Shown: positions 1 to 7,052 of the stretch, one piece after another
Position numbering within the stretch: position 1 is the stretch's first letter
Layout: each line of letters begins with the position of its first letter
Source of the DNA: Candidatus Omnitrophota bacterium
Lineage (GTDB): Bacteria; Omnitrophota; Gorgyraeia; Duberdicusellales; Duberdicusellaceae
Assembly (NCBI GenBank): GCA_021163425.1
Contig: JAGGWS010000054.1
Span: 1-52,051 of the forward strand
DNA length: 52,051 nucleotides
Reading direction: 5' to 3'
Translations under genes and position numbers: made by a program
The notes under the pieces: model-generated
What the model was told of the DNA's origin: nothing
The model's database searches: none
The model's input: only the letters and a program-made list of their open reading frames with translations

Positions 1-168
1 AGTATGGCTGGATGAGTATACCTCACCCTGACCAAAAACATCAGCTGCCTGGCGCCACCTGCCTGAGATAGAATTACGGATATAAGCAAACATAAAAATC
101 AGGGCTAAAACGCACACAGCAATTAATACAGTATATTCCAGGATACTCTGATATTTCTTCTTATTCAT
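1..168 (-). CDS. Flp/class III-type pilin, 3' end beyond window
   Basis: Only the first 56 codons are inside the window; the gene continues past the left edge. The start ATG at 168 overlaps the stop of the next gene upstream in an ATGA arrangement. The N-terminus has a short basic leader followed by the motif QSILEY and then a hydrophobic stretch of about 20 residues. Counting Q as residue 1 of the mature protein puts Glu at +5 and Tyr at +6, as in Flp pilins of Tad systems and in class III signal peptides. It is the last visible member of the pilin array that begins near 5.44 kb. It is a probable secreted pilus subunit or minor pilin; the C-terminal part is unseen. Confidence 0.8.
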   Translation of the reverse strand, partial: MNKKKYQSILEYTVLIAVCVLALIFMFAYIRNSISGRWRQAADVFGQGEVYSSSHT

Positions 169-1010
169 TTTCTATGTAATATATTTACCAATCTGCCTTC
201 TCCCTGGGGATTTTCCATTATTACTATTATAGCTTCTCCGTAAGGACCCTTAAAATAAAGATTATAGGCTGAAGTTAAAACATCTAAAGATACAGGGGAA
301 CCTTGAGGCAACTTGCCAGCTAAATTTTTAAGTTCATCTCCCAGCTGAGAAGAGGGAATTTCAGCAGTCAGCTTCCAGTAATGATAACCCATATTTTGTT
401 TGTAGAATTTTCTTAATTCCTCTATTGACTGGCTGCACCTATAAACTATATTAACCATAAAAGGAGTATCATTCTTCACATTAATCAGCCTGATACTTCC
501 TGGAGGACGGGGTATAAATTCCAAATCCTCACCGGGTAAATCCTGAGTAATACTATCAAAGTTCTGGGTGGTGCTCTCTGGCCGAGATGTTAAGGAATTA
601 TTTGAAGAAAAACCACCTCCACAAACAGGGCACCCTTCACTGGAACCACCAGAAGGCTGATTATAGACAGAGACTATCACAGTTGTACCAGGAAAGCCTT
701 CCTGAGCTTTCATTATCTGAATATTTATAACCTGGCTTTTTTTTGTATATTTAAATAACCTGAGGTTAGCCTGGTGGAATTCTTTGCTGGCTTTAGTAAA
801 CCCTTTATCTCTAAGATTCTTATCATAAAAATTTATAAGGTCAACTTCAGTTAAGGTAGTCTGAAAAACATAGGCTTTTATATCCTGGCCAGATACACTA
901 ATATTCTCCTCTCTTTGATAAAAAACAGAAGGAGGTTTAAGATAAGAGAGGTCCTGGGTATAACCCAGAAAATTTAAACCCATTAAAATAATAAATATTA
1001 TTAAAGGCAT
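165..1010 (-). CDS. Secreted two-repeat protein of unknown function
   Basis: 281 residues starting with a signal-peptide-like hydrophobic segment (about residues 2-18). I do not recognise the family. The protein seems to contain two related halves: each has an FYxxNxxxxG-type segment (about residues 61-70 and 203-212) followed by strands ending in VIVSVYNQP in the first half and AIIVIMENPQ in the second. The halves are joined by a Gly/Ser/Thr-rich linker with a CPVC pair near residue 127. It lies between a TadG-like gene and another pilin gene and overlaps the latter by 4 bases, so it is co-transcribed with the pilus locus. A periplasmic accessory role in the Tad-like machine is inference. 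Confidence 0.6.
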   Translation of the reverse strand: MPLIIFIILMGLNFLGYTQDLSYLKPPSVFYQREENISVSGQDIKAYVFQTTLTEVDLINFYDKNLRDKGFTKASKEFHQANLRLFKYTKKSQVINIQIMKAQEGFPGTTVIVSVYNQPSGGSSEGCPVCGGGFSSNNSLTSRPESTTQNFDSITQDLPGEDLEFIPRPPGSIRLINVKNDTPFMVNIVYRCSQSIEELRKFYKQNMGYHYWKLTAEIPSSQLGDELKNLAGKLPQGSPVSLDVLTSAYNLYFKGPYGEAIIVIMENPQGEGRLVNILHRK

Positions 1011-1014
1011 AATT

Positions 1015-1914
1015 TTACCTCGTGGAAACTAACCGAGAATCATAAGTATGGTCCCTCCAGGGCCGCACTGAACCATCATAAGTTATAGCTTGAGCATAGC
1101 TTTCTATGGTCCCGTACCTCATCTTCCACAACCCAAAATCTCTATCTGAACGATATTTCCGGGCAGTTACTCCAATCGGGCCGTGTTCATGACTAACTCC
1201 CGATAGAGCAGCTATAAAAGGCATAGGCAAACAAGGACAACACTGGCAGCATCCGCAAGATAGACCGCAACATCCTAATCCTATAACTACTACTGGCCGC
1301 CATAAAATATGGGGAGTAGGAGTAGGGACGTGGTCAAGGACTACCTGAGCATAATTCTGGCCATACCTGTCATTCCAAGTATACTTATGAGGGGGATTTT
1401 TATATTCTTCATCATCCATCCATTGAGAAAATCTGCTTTTCTTTCTTAACCACTCCTCATAAGACTCTCCAGGAATATGAGGCTTTACCTCTTCTATCCC
1501 AATATTCTGAAAAGCATAACTGTAAGCTGTCTCTCGAACATTATCAGGAATCTTCCCGGCCATAACTCTTGCCAGCAAATAAAGAGCTAAAGCCACAGCA
1601 AAAAAAGTAGCATACAACGCCCAGGCTCTCCAACACCACCTACAGGAAGCAAGGACAACAACTGCCACCAGATAAAAACCGAACATCATATCGCTATGAA
1701 AACCCAAATTCATCAATCCCTGCCCATACACAGTTGCTCCAGCTAAAGCTCCAGCATCAGCAGCATTAGAGGTATCGGTTTTAAACATACTAATCTTACC
1801 AATATTTACTGTAATCATAATAAGCAGGACTACTATAGCAATTAAAGCTATTAAAAAAGGGGCTATCTGCCCCTTAAAATAATTTATCTTCTCTTTAGAA
1901 AAATATACAAACAT
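1015..1914 (-). CDS. TadG-like pilus-assembly membrane protein, Cys-rich
   Basis: 299 residues. Residues about 14-62 resemble the N-terminal 'Tad' domain found in TadG-like proteins: KGQIAPFL, a long hydrophobic segment, then a polar part ending TSNAADAGALAGA. Two further hydrophobic stretches follow (about residues 74-118). Near residue 212 there is a cluster of eight cysteines within about 15 residues (CCGLSCGCCQCCPC). This is strikingly unlike a normal TadG and could bind metal or form disulfides. There is no von Willebrand domain, so the protein is far shorter than classical TadG. It sits four bases upstream of the secreted protein gene and downstream of the pilin array. Role in pilus tip or anchoring is inferred. 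Confidence 0.65.
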   Translation of the reverse strand: MFVYFSKEKINYFKGQIAPFLIALIAIVVLLIMITVNIGKISMFKTDTSNAADAGALAGATVYGQGLMNLGFHSDMMFGFYLVAVVVLASCRWCWRAWALYATFFAVALALYLLARVMAGKIPDNVRETAYSYAFQNIGIEEVKPHIPGESYEEWLRKKSRFSQWMDDEEYKNPPHKYTWNDRYGQNYAQVVLDHVPTPTPHILWRPVVVIGLGCCGLSCGCCQCCPCLPMPFIAALSGVSHEHGPIGVTARKYRSDRDFGLWKMRYGTIESYAQAITYDGSVRPWRDHTYDSRLVSTR

Positions 1915-2149
1915 TTTATAATTATTTTAGCATAATAATTTGATTAATGATACTAAAAAATCTAAACCTGCAGGAAATTGCCGGTTTTACCTCTACATAT
2001 TTTAATTTAAGCTTTACCCTTCTTCTGCTTCCTTTTTTACTTTGAGTAACTCTATCCAGCTTCTAAATCTCCTTATCTCGTTTCTGAATAACGCCTCTCC
2101 TCCCAGTCCGTTAATTTCTAAATTCCTTCTCTCCTAGAAACTTTCTAAA

Positions 2150-2434
2150 TTATCTTTCCCTCTCTACTTCTACTTCGGGAATACCTTTAAATACCCAGTC
2201 CTCTGTTAGATACATTGCTGAATAACCCTCAGGTAGCCATTGACCAGGACTTCCCTCAGGATTGGCAGCAACTTTTCTGGTTTGCTCATAAGGAGCTTGT
2301 CTATTAACAAAATCAGCATTAAAAAAAACCCAGATACGGGTAGTCCCCAAAATAAGCATAGCTAAAGCCACAAACATTAAAATAAACTCTATTACTACCT
2401 GCGAGTTATTTCTTATTAGTGAGGAGTTACCCAT
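2150..2434 (-). CDS. TadE-like/class III-type pseudopilin
   Basis: 94 residues. The N-terminus reads NNSQVVIEF followed by a hydrophobic helix (about residues 16-34). With Q as mature residue 1, Glu is at +5 and Phe at +6, so it fits the pilin pattern of the neighbours although the leader lacks lysines. The later part is short and polar with no recognised domain. It overlaps the 3' end of the upstream pilin gene by 19 bases, which suggests translational coupling. A non-coding stretch of 235 bases separates it from the TadG-like gene; I see no gene or clear structure there. Confidence 0.7.
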   Translation of the reverse strand: MGNSSLIRNNSQVVIEFILMFVALAMLILGTTRIWVFFNADFVNRQAPYEQTRKVAANPEGSPGQWLPEGYSAMYLTEDWVFKGIPEVEVERER

Positions 2435-3084
2435 ACCCTTTCCCTCTCCTTATTATACTGACTTGTAACCTCCCAATACCAGGCAGGATCATATTCATAA
2501 TCATCCGGATAATCATTGCTCTTTCTCCAGTTAAAACGACCGTAAAGTTTAGTAACCACAGTATCAGCTATTGAAGCTGTCTCAGTGGTGGTTATATTTT
2601 CAGCCGATTCCTGCTTAGTAAAAGTTGAAGAATAGTCTTCCCAAGATTGACTCTCTACTTTATAAATCTCTACAGGAACTTTTACATCCGATTCGTTCCC
2701 CTCATCATCCTCTACTTCTTTTTCTATCCTGGGAAGCTTAATTTCTCTTCCGTCAACTTCATAATAGGCTTGATTTTCACATACACCTCTACACCACATA
2801 ACTGAAGAAGTAGCATTTACTTCTCCTCTTCTACCCTTAGCAAAAGGTCCCTGAATATCTACATTCCGTTTGTGCCTGAGGATAGTATAACTGACCGAAG
2901 CATTGGCATCGTAAGCTTTTCTTAAAGCTTTTCGGAAAGCTTCCATCTTAAGAGAATGTTGTTGATTTAAACTCTGACCATAGGATATAAGCACTCCCAG
3001 AGCAAAAATTAAAAGACTCCCGAATATAGCCATTTCTGCTGAAGCCTGAGACTTTCTTCTATTCAAGCCAATCCTCAAACCCAT
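2416..3084 (-). CDS. Large class III-type pilin-like protein
   Basis: 222 residues, the longest member of the array. The N-terminus RRKSQASAEM is followed by a hydrophobic helix up to about residue 38; Q+1 and Glu+5 are kept but Tyr+6 is Met. The soluble part has a CRGVCE pair near residue 98, which could form a disulfide, and a long acidic region rich in E, D and S. It overlaps the upstream pilin gene by 26 bases and the downstream one by 19, so it is part of a tightly packed operon. Probably a minor pilin or a TadE/F-type pseudopilin; the assignment rests on the N-terminus and context. Confidence 0.7.
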   Translation of the reverse strand: MGLRIGLNRRKSQASAEMAIFGSLLIFALGVLISYGQSLNQQHSLKMEAFRKALRKAYDANASVSYTILRHKRNVDIQGPFAKGRRGEVNATSSVMWCRGVCENQAYYEVDGREIKLPRIEKEVEDDEGNESDVKVPVEIYKVESQSWEDYSSTFTKQESAENITTTETASIADTVVTKLYGRFNWRKSNDYPDDYEYDPAWYWEVTSQYNKERERVWVTPH

Positions 3085-3472
3085 CTCCTGTGCTCCTTTG
3101 AATTAAGGTGGTCTTAACAACCTTTTGACTGCTGAAATCCCCAATATAATTAGAAATAACTCCTTTATGCTCATGATTGATAACCCGGGAATAAATATCT
3201 GTATCTTCTTCAGCTTCTATCTCATCTTCTTTGTAATGCAGAGCTATACTGCCCTGATAATCTTTAGTTGCTATAACTTCACCTTCTCCATTAAACACAT
3301 TCTCTCTCCACTGGCTAGGCCCTTCTTTAGTCCAGAGAGCTAAATTACTTACCTGTTTTATTCTTTTAGCAAGAATTCTTCTAAATATTGGGCCAGTAAA
3401 GAGAATAACGGTGGCTACTGCCCCAATAACTAAGGTCCAGGATAATATACTTTGAGATTTTCTATAATTCAT
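3059..3472 (-). CDS. Atypical class III-type pilin (EY replaced by SW)
   Basis: 137 residues. The leader YRKSQSIL matches its neighbours but the next two residues are Ser-Trp instead of Glu-Tyr. It is the only array member without the +5 Glu that most type IV pilins use for methylation and subunit docking. A hydrophobic helix follows (about residues 10-30), then a charged soluble region. It lies one base after the stop of the 3474-3797 pilin gene and overlaps the next gene by 26 bases. The missing Glu could make it a first-assembled or capping subunit, by analogy with GspK and PilX-type pseudopilins that lack it. That role is inference. Confidence 0.7.
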   Translation of the reverse strand: MNYRKSQSILSWTLVIGAVATVILFTGPIFRRILAKRIKQVSNLALWTKEGPSQWRENVFNGEGEVIATKDYQGSIALHYKEDEIEAEEDTDIYSRVINHEHKGVISNYIGDFSSQKVVKTTLIQRSTGDGFEDWLE

Positions 3473-3473
3473 A

Positions 3474-3797
3474 TTACTCTGGCCAATCTTCTGTAGCTAA
3501 AGCATCAACTGCCTCCTTAGAAACAATCTTAGTAGTCCAATCATAGCCCTCCTGAGGAGTTAGGTTGGTACGGGTTACTCCACCTTCAGTAACAGTCTCA
3601 GTATGGGTTCTGGTTTCAGTAACTATCAAAGAAGTGGTATGCCCGGGAGAATATTGGGAACCTACCTGCTCCATCTGAGTTTTAATCCTTCCCTGATAAG
3701 CTCTTTTTATAAAATTCTGGCCAATTAAAAGAGCAAAGATTATTACTGAAAACAAAACCACATATTCCAGAATACTTTGAGATTTCTTTAAACTCAT
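3474..3797 (-). CDS. Flp/class III-type pilin
   Basis: 107 residues. LKKSQSILEY leads into a hydrophobic helix (about residues 11-28), so the predicted cleavage is before Gln, with Glu+5 and Tyr+6. The soluble part is Thr- and Glu-rich, with a run of THTETVTE-like alternation near residue 64 that suggests beta strands or an extended surface. The gene is one base upstream of the following pilin gene and 26 bases after the preceding one. Secreted pilus subunit by motif and context; no function for the soluble domain is recognised. Confidence 0.78.
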   Translation of the reverse strand: MSLKKSQSILEYVVLFSVIIFALLIGQNFIKRAYQGRIKTQMEQVGSQYSPGHTTSLIVTETRTHTETVTEGGVTRTNLTPQEGYDWTTKIVSKEAVDALATEDWPE

Positions 3798-3823
3798 ATC
3801 TTCCCGGTAAACTTAATTAAAAA

Positions 3824-4273
3824 TTATTCCTCCCAAGAACCTTCTAAAGAAAAATCATCAAAGGTGGTGGTATCGTAATCATCATATTCATAAGTTTCCT
3901 CAGCTAAAGCATCAGTCTGCCTGTATCTCTGAATCTTAGTCTCTCCACCTGTTCTATCTACCCGGGAATAAAGGTTTCCTGATTGAAGGTCGTGCACGCC
4001 TTGGGTCTGGTCGCCAGTAATGAAATTATCCACATTCTCGTCAGTATTTATATTCTCAGTAATTACCTGGTCAGTAGTTAATTTTTCTTTATAATGCTCC
4101 TGGCTGTTACTAAATGACCAACCTTCATTACTTATACTCTCACCTTGTTCTTTAATATAACCCTGGGCCCTCCTCTTTAAAAATGCCTGTCCAATTATAA
4201 TTGCTGCTACTATCACTGAAAAAAGGGTAATATACTCTAAAGAACTCTGGGCTTTCCTTAATTTAATCAACAT
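3824..4273 (-). CDS. Flp/class III-type pilin with acidic soluble domain
   Basis: 149 residues. The ATG at 4273 is preceded by a strong ribosome binding site (AAAAGGAGGG, five bases away). LRKAQSSLEY is followed by a hydrophobic helix (about residues 13-29). The remaining ~115 residues are hydrophilic, acidic and repetitive in style (many T, D, E, Q, Y), ending in an Asp/Glu-rich tail. Predicted cleavage before Gln leaves Glu+5 and Tyr+6. The leader and the first coding residues (MLIKLRKAQS) are nearly the same as in the next gene upstream, so these two probably arose by duplication. Confidence 0.78.
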   Translation of the reverse strand: MLIKLRKAQSSLEYITLFSVIVAAIIIGQAFLKRRAQGYIKEQGESISNEGWSFSNSQEHYKEKLTTDQVITENINTDENVDNFITGDQTQGVHDLQSGNLYSRVDRTGGETKIQRYRQTDALAEETYEYDDYDTTTFDDFSLEGSWEE

Positions 4274-4314
4274 CCTGACCCTCCTTTTAAAATATTATTA
4301 ATATTTATTATTGA

Positions 4315-4668
4315 TTATTCTTCTAGAGTATCTACTTCTATAGTTGTTCCCTCTCTCTTTTGCTTAGTCTTATATATCTTCTCCTCAGCACCACCTTTTT
4401 TAATCAATCTTTCGTTTAAGTAATCCTCAGCGCTTATCACAGTATCATAATGTTGCTGTTCATATTCAGGAAGTGCCTCAGTTCCATATTGACTTAGGTC
4501 AATATCTCCTTCACCAGTCTGGTCATCATAATAACCTAAAGCCTGCTGAGCCTTCTTTTTCAAAGCACCTTTAAGAAGAACCTGGCCTACTGCTAAAAAA
4601 GCAATAACTGCTGTAAATACCAAGGCGTATTCGGCTGTAGATTGAGCTTTTCTTAACTTAATTAACAT
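4315..4668 (-). CDS. Flp/class III-type pilin
   Basis: 117 residues from the ATG at 4668. I prefer this start to a TTG two codons earlier because AAAAGGAGG lies seven bases upstream of the ATG. The leader MLIKLRKAQSTAEY repeats that of the 3824-4273 gene. The hydrophobic helix spans about residues 13-32 and the soluble part is acidic. Q+1, Glu+5 and Tyr+6 are all present. It stands in the middle of the pilin array and is most likely a secreted pilus subunit. Confidence 0.78.
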   Translation of the reverse strand: MLIKLRKAQSTAEYALVFTAVIAFLAVGQVLLKGALKKKAQQALGYYDDQTGEGDIDLSQYGTEALPEYEQQHYDTVISAEDYLNERLIKKGGAEEKIYKTKQKREGTTIEVDTLEE

Positions 4669-4695
4669 AATCAAACCTCCTTTTAAATTTAACTT

Positions 4696-4884
4696 CTATT
4701 CTTCAGTTGAGAAAACTCCTACATCCATACTACTAACTGCCTTATCCACTGTAGCCTCAGCTTTATCTTTGTATTGGGTACTTAACTTATTCTTTAAGGC
4801 TGAAGCTACTAAAATCATAGCTGCCACCACTACTGAAGCAATTAAGGTATACTCCACGATACTCTGAGCTTTTCTCTCTAACAT
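4696..4884 (-). CDS. Small Flp-type pilin
   Basis: 62 residues from the ATG at 4884, chosen over an ATG seven codons upstream because a strong site (AAAAGGAGG) sits seven bases before it. The product has the leader LERKAQ, the motif QSIVEY, a hydrophobic helix rich in Val and Ala, and a short amphipathic tail with Lys and Asp. Size and layout closely match true Flp pilins of Tad systems (about 50-70 residues), so this and the 57-residue gene next to it are the best candidates for the major shaft subunit. The strong ribosome binding site agrees with high expression. Confidence 0.8.
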   Translation of the reverse strand: MLERKAQSIVEYTLIASVVVAAMILVASALKNKLSTQYKDKAEATVDKAVSSMDVGVFSTEE

Positions 4885-4926
4885 AAATATACCTCCTTTT
4901 TTCATCTTACCCCTTTTCTCGTCTTA

Positions 4927-5100
4927 CTATTCCCCTAATAACTGAGAAAGCTTAGAAGTAGCATCCTGCATAGCCTGGTTTGCGTCTTGAATACCCTTTT
5001 CCACACCTGACTGAATCTTCCCCAGAAAACCTAACAAAGCTGCAATTATTACTGCAGTAATAAGCACATACTCTACCAAACTCTGGGACTTCTTAATCAT
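4927..5100 (-). CDS. Small Flp-type pilin (57 aa)
   Basis: This short frame begins at ATG 5100 and ends at TAG 4927. The product starts MIKKSQSLVEYVLITA, has a hydrophobic helix to about residue 26, and ends in an amphipathic helix with Gln, Asp and Ser. The Q+1/E+5/Y+6 pattern is intact and the size is that of a canonical Flp pilin. Its start overlaps the last eight bases of the upstream pilin gene (5093-5275), indicating translational coupling. It is easily missed by length cut-offs but fills the only gap in the array, and I consider it real. Confidence 0.82.
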   Translation of the reverse strand: MIKKSQSLVEYVLITAVIIAALLGFLGKIQSGVEKGIQDANQAMQDATSKLSQLLGE

Positions 5101-5275
5101 TTATCACCTCATATTCCAGTTCGTAAGCATTACTCTGAGATACCTCCTCCTGAATCTGCTTTAATCGGGCATTTATTGAACGAAATACATACTTATTCAT
5201 TAACATAAAAGCAGCCACTACAGCTGTAAATAAAACTGCGTATTCAAAAATACTCTGGGATTTTTTTAAACACAT
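5093..5275 (-). CDS. Small Flp-type pilin
   Basis: 60 residues: LKKSQSIFEY followed by a hydrophobic helix (about residues 11-29) and a charged helix-like tail ending in acidic residues. Size and signal match Flp pilins. The gene overlaps the next pilin by eight bases and follows the previous one after a single base. Together with the two genes downstream it forms a trio of canonical-length Flp-like subunits at the head of the array, while later members carry larger soluble domains. Confidence 0.8.
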   Translation of the reverse strand: MCLKKSQSIFEYAVLFTAVVAAFMLMNKYVFRSINARLKQIQEEVSQSNAYELEYEVIND

Positions 5276-5276
5276 T

Positions 5277-5441
5277 TTATTCTCCTAAAATTCTTCCTTT
5301 TACCTCTTCAAAGTGATTCTCAAAAATATTTGTCCGGGCATTAGAAACAAAAGAAAAAGTTAAAAAAGTGCAAGAGACTACGATTATAAAAAGGATAATA
5401 TACTCTAATAAAGATTGAGTCTTTCTCTTTTTTCTTTCCAT
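5277..5441 (-). CDS. First Flp-type pilin of the array
   Basis: 54 residues from the ATG at 5441: MERKKRKTQSLLEY, then a hydrophobic helix and a short polar tail. An in-frame ATG at 5501 would add 20 residues, giving an oddly long basic leader, so I favour 5441; neither start has a clear ribosome binding site. Q+1, Glu+5 and Tyr+6 are kept. The gene lies 130 bases after the HTH/DDE-like gene and one base before the next pilin. It is the first of eleven tandem pilin-like genes. Confidence 0.72.
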   Translation of the reverse strand: MERKKRKTQSLLEYIILFIIVVSCTFLTFSFVSNARTNIFENHFEEVKGRILGE

Positions 5442-5571
5442 AACTTTAATTCTTTTTAAAAATTGGAGATAGTATCTTTTCCGCCTCCCTAAGACTACCA
5501 TCAGAATATAACATATTTAGAGGAGGAAAATCAAGGTGAGAAGAAATAAACCAAGGATCTTTTGAAAGCGC

Positions 5572-7032
5572 TTACAGAGAAAAAAAGAGAATTTTTCTCT
5601 GTCTAAAGAATATATCTGCTTCATTAAGAAAGGCTAAAATCTCCTGTAAAAAACCAGCCTTTTCTAAGAAGACTCTCAAGAAACCAGGTTTCTTTTTAGA
5701 GATTCTCCCCTTTAATTTAAAAATATTCTCCCAATTTTTAAAATTTTTAGCTTTTCCTAAGAGGTATTTATGGTAAAAATAATCTTTTAAAAATTCTCCT
5801 AAAATAGCAAAAAAATTCTCAGAATTAAGAAGAGAGATAAAAGAAGAGACTTTCTCCTCTAAAAAAGGAAAGATTTTGTTGAAACTAAAATGAGTTATAA
5901 GTTCTAAATCTCTCAATAAGCCTCTCTCCAGATAAGGAAAAGCTAAGGTATAAAATTTAACTAACCTTTCTAAAGAAAAATTGGTATTAGTGAATATCCC
6001 CCAGCAAAAGTCTTCTTTCCTTTGCCTTTTTATGAGGACAAATCTTTTTCTAACCTCTTTAATATCAATTAGTTGTGAAGATTTTATTTTAAATTCTCCG
6101 GCGTATATCCTCTCTTCTAATCCTGGTATTTTAAAATTAACAAAAGGAGAAATTCTCTGAGCTCCTCCCTTGGCAACAATCTCCTGGGGCAAAAACCCTA
6201 ATATGAAATCAAAAGAACGAATATTCAGCCTCTCTAAAACCTGAGTTCTTCTCCCTATAACTTCTAAACTCTCCACTCCTGAAGGAAGACTTTTGAGAAG
6301 CTGGATAAAAGCAGGGGGGAATTTGCCAAAACAAGGTATTCCTAAAATTATAAAAATAGCTTCTCCTTCTGAAATCTTTTTGAGCTTTTCCTTCACCTTT
6401 ATAAAAGGGAGAGAGAAACTGGGAGGGATAAGCTCTTTTCCCCTCCAGAAACTGCGAAACTCAGGGTCAATGTAAATAGAAAATTTGTTTTGAAAAACTA
6501 TTCTCAAAGAGTGTACTTCTTTTAAAGAAAAGGAGAATCTTTCTCTCAAAAGATAAGAAAGTTCTTCTTCCTGGAACTTATTAAGAAAGTGTCTCAAAGC
6601 CTTAGCAGAAAGAGGTTTATCTAAATTAGAAAAAAGAGCCAGCCCTTCTCCTCCTAAACTTTTGAGAACTGAGCCATAAGTAAAGTAATCTATTAAATAT
6701 TCTAATTTATCTGGAGAATAGTGAGGAAAAACTAAGCCAATACTCTCTTTCAATATCTGAGAAAGGCAGATATCGGCCTCAGCAGATTTTAAAAGAAGCA
6801 AACCACAATTATCTACCTTCTTTATCTTCAGAAAAGGAAATTCAGACTTTCTTCCCTTCTTTCCTTTTACACCCTGGGAAATCAGGACTTTATTTATTAA
6901 AGATTTGGAAATCACCAGGGAATATTTATCTTTCAAAAGAAGACTCAACTTCCGGCAACCTAAAAGAGGATTGCGCTTCTTCTCTTTGAGAATAAGGGAT
7001 TTTATTTCTGGGGTAAGCTTCTTTTTTCCCAT
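5572..7032 (-). CDS. HTH protein with decayed DDE-transposase-like body
   Basis: 486 residues. Residues 1-60 form a helix-turn-helix of the type seen in IS481/IS630-like transposases (NPLLGCRKLSLLLK, then a second helix with SKSLINKVL). The middle resembles a DDE nuclease fold: a first Asp in SIYIDPEF (about residue 195), then a strand where the usual 'DRGF' is replaced by GRRT (about residue 260), followed by SFDFILGF. Later there is WGIFTNTN and a Tyr-rich helix with LERGLL in the place of the third acidic residue. The second catalytic Asp appears lost, so cleavage activity is doubtful. The gene is 20 bases downstream of the CpaE-CpaF fusion gene and shows no terminal repeats. It may be a domesticated DNA-binding regulator; this is inference. 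Confidence 0.55.
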   Translation of the reverse strand: MGKKKLTPEIKSLILKEKKRNPLLGCRKLSLLLKDKYSLVISKSLINKVLISQGVKGKKGRKSEFPFLKIKKVDNCGLLLLKSAEADICLSQILKESIGLVFPHYSPDKLEYLIDYFTYGSVLKSLGGEGLALFSNLDKPLSAKALRHFLNKFQEEELSYLLRERFSFSLKEVHSLRIVFQNKFSIYIDPEFRSFWRGKELIPPSFSLPFIKVKEKLKKISEGEAIFIILGIPCFGKFPPAFIQLLKSLPSGVESLEVIGRRTQVLERLNIRSFDFILGFLPQEIVAKGGAQRISPFVNFKIPGLEERIYAGEFKIKSSQLIDIKEVRKRFVLIKRQRKEDFCWGIFTNTNFSLERLVKFYTLAFPYLERGLLRDLELITHFSFNKIFPFLEEKVSSFISLLNSENFFAILGEFLKDYFYHKYLLGKAKNFKNWENIFKLKGRISKKKPGFLRVFLEKAGFLQEILAFLNEADIFFRQRKILFFSL

Positions 7033-7052
7033 CCAGCGATAAAGAAAAGGAA

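Noticed and set aside
5442-5501. N-terminal 20-residue extension of the first pilin
   Set aside because: It would give an untypically long leader with no ribosome binding site; the inner ATG gives a normal short basic leader.
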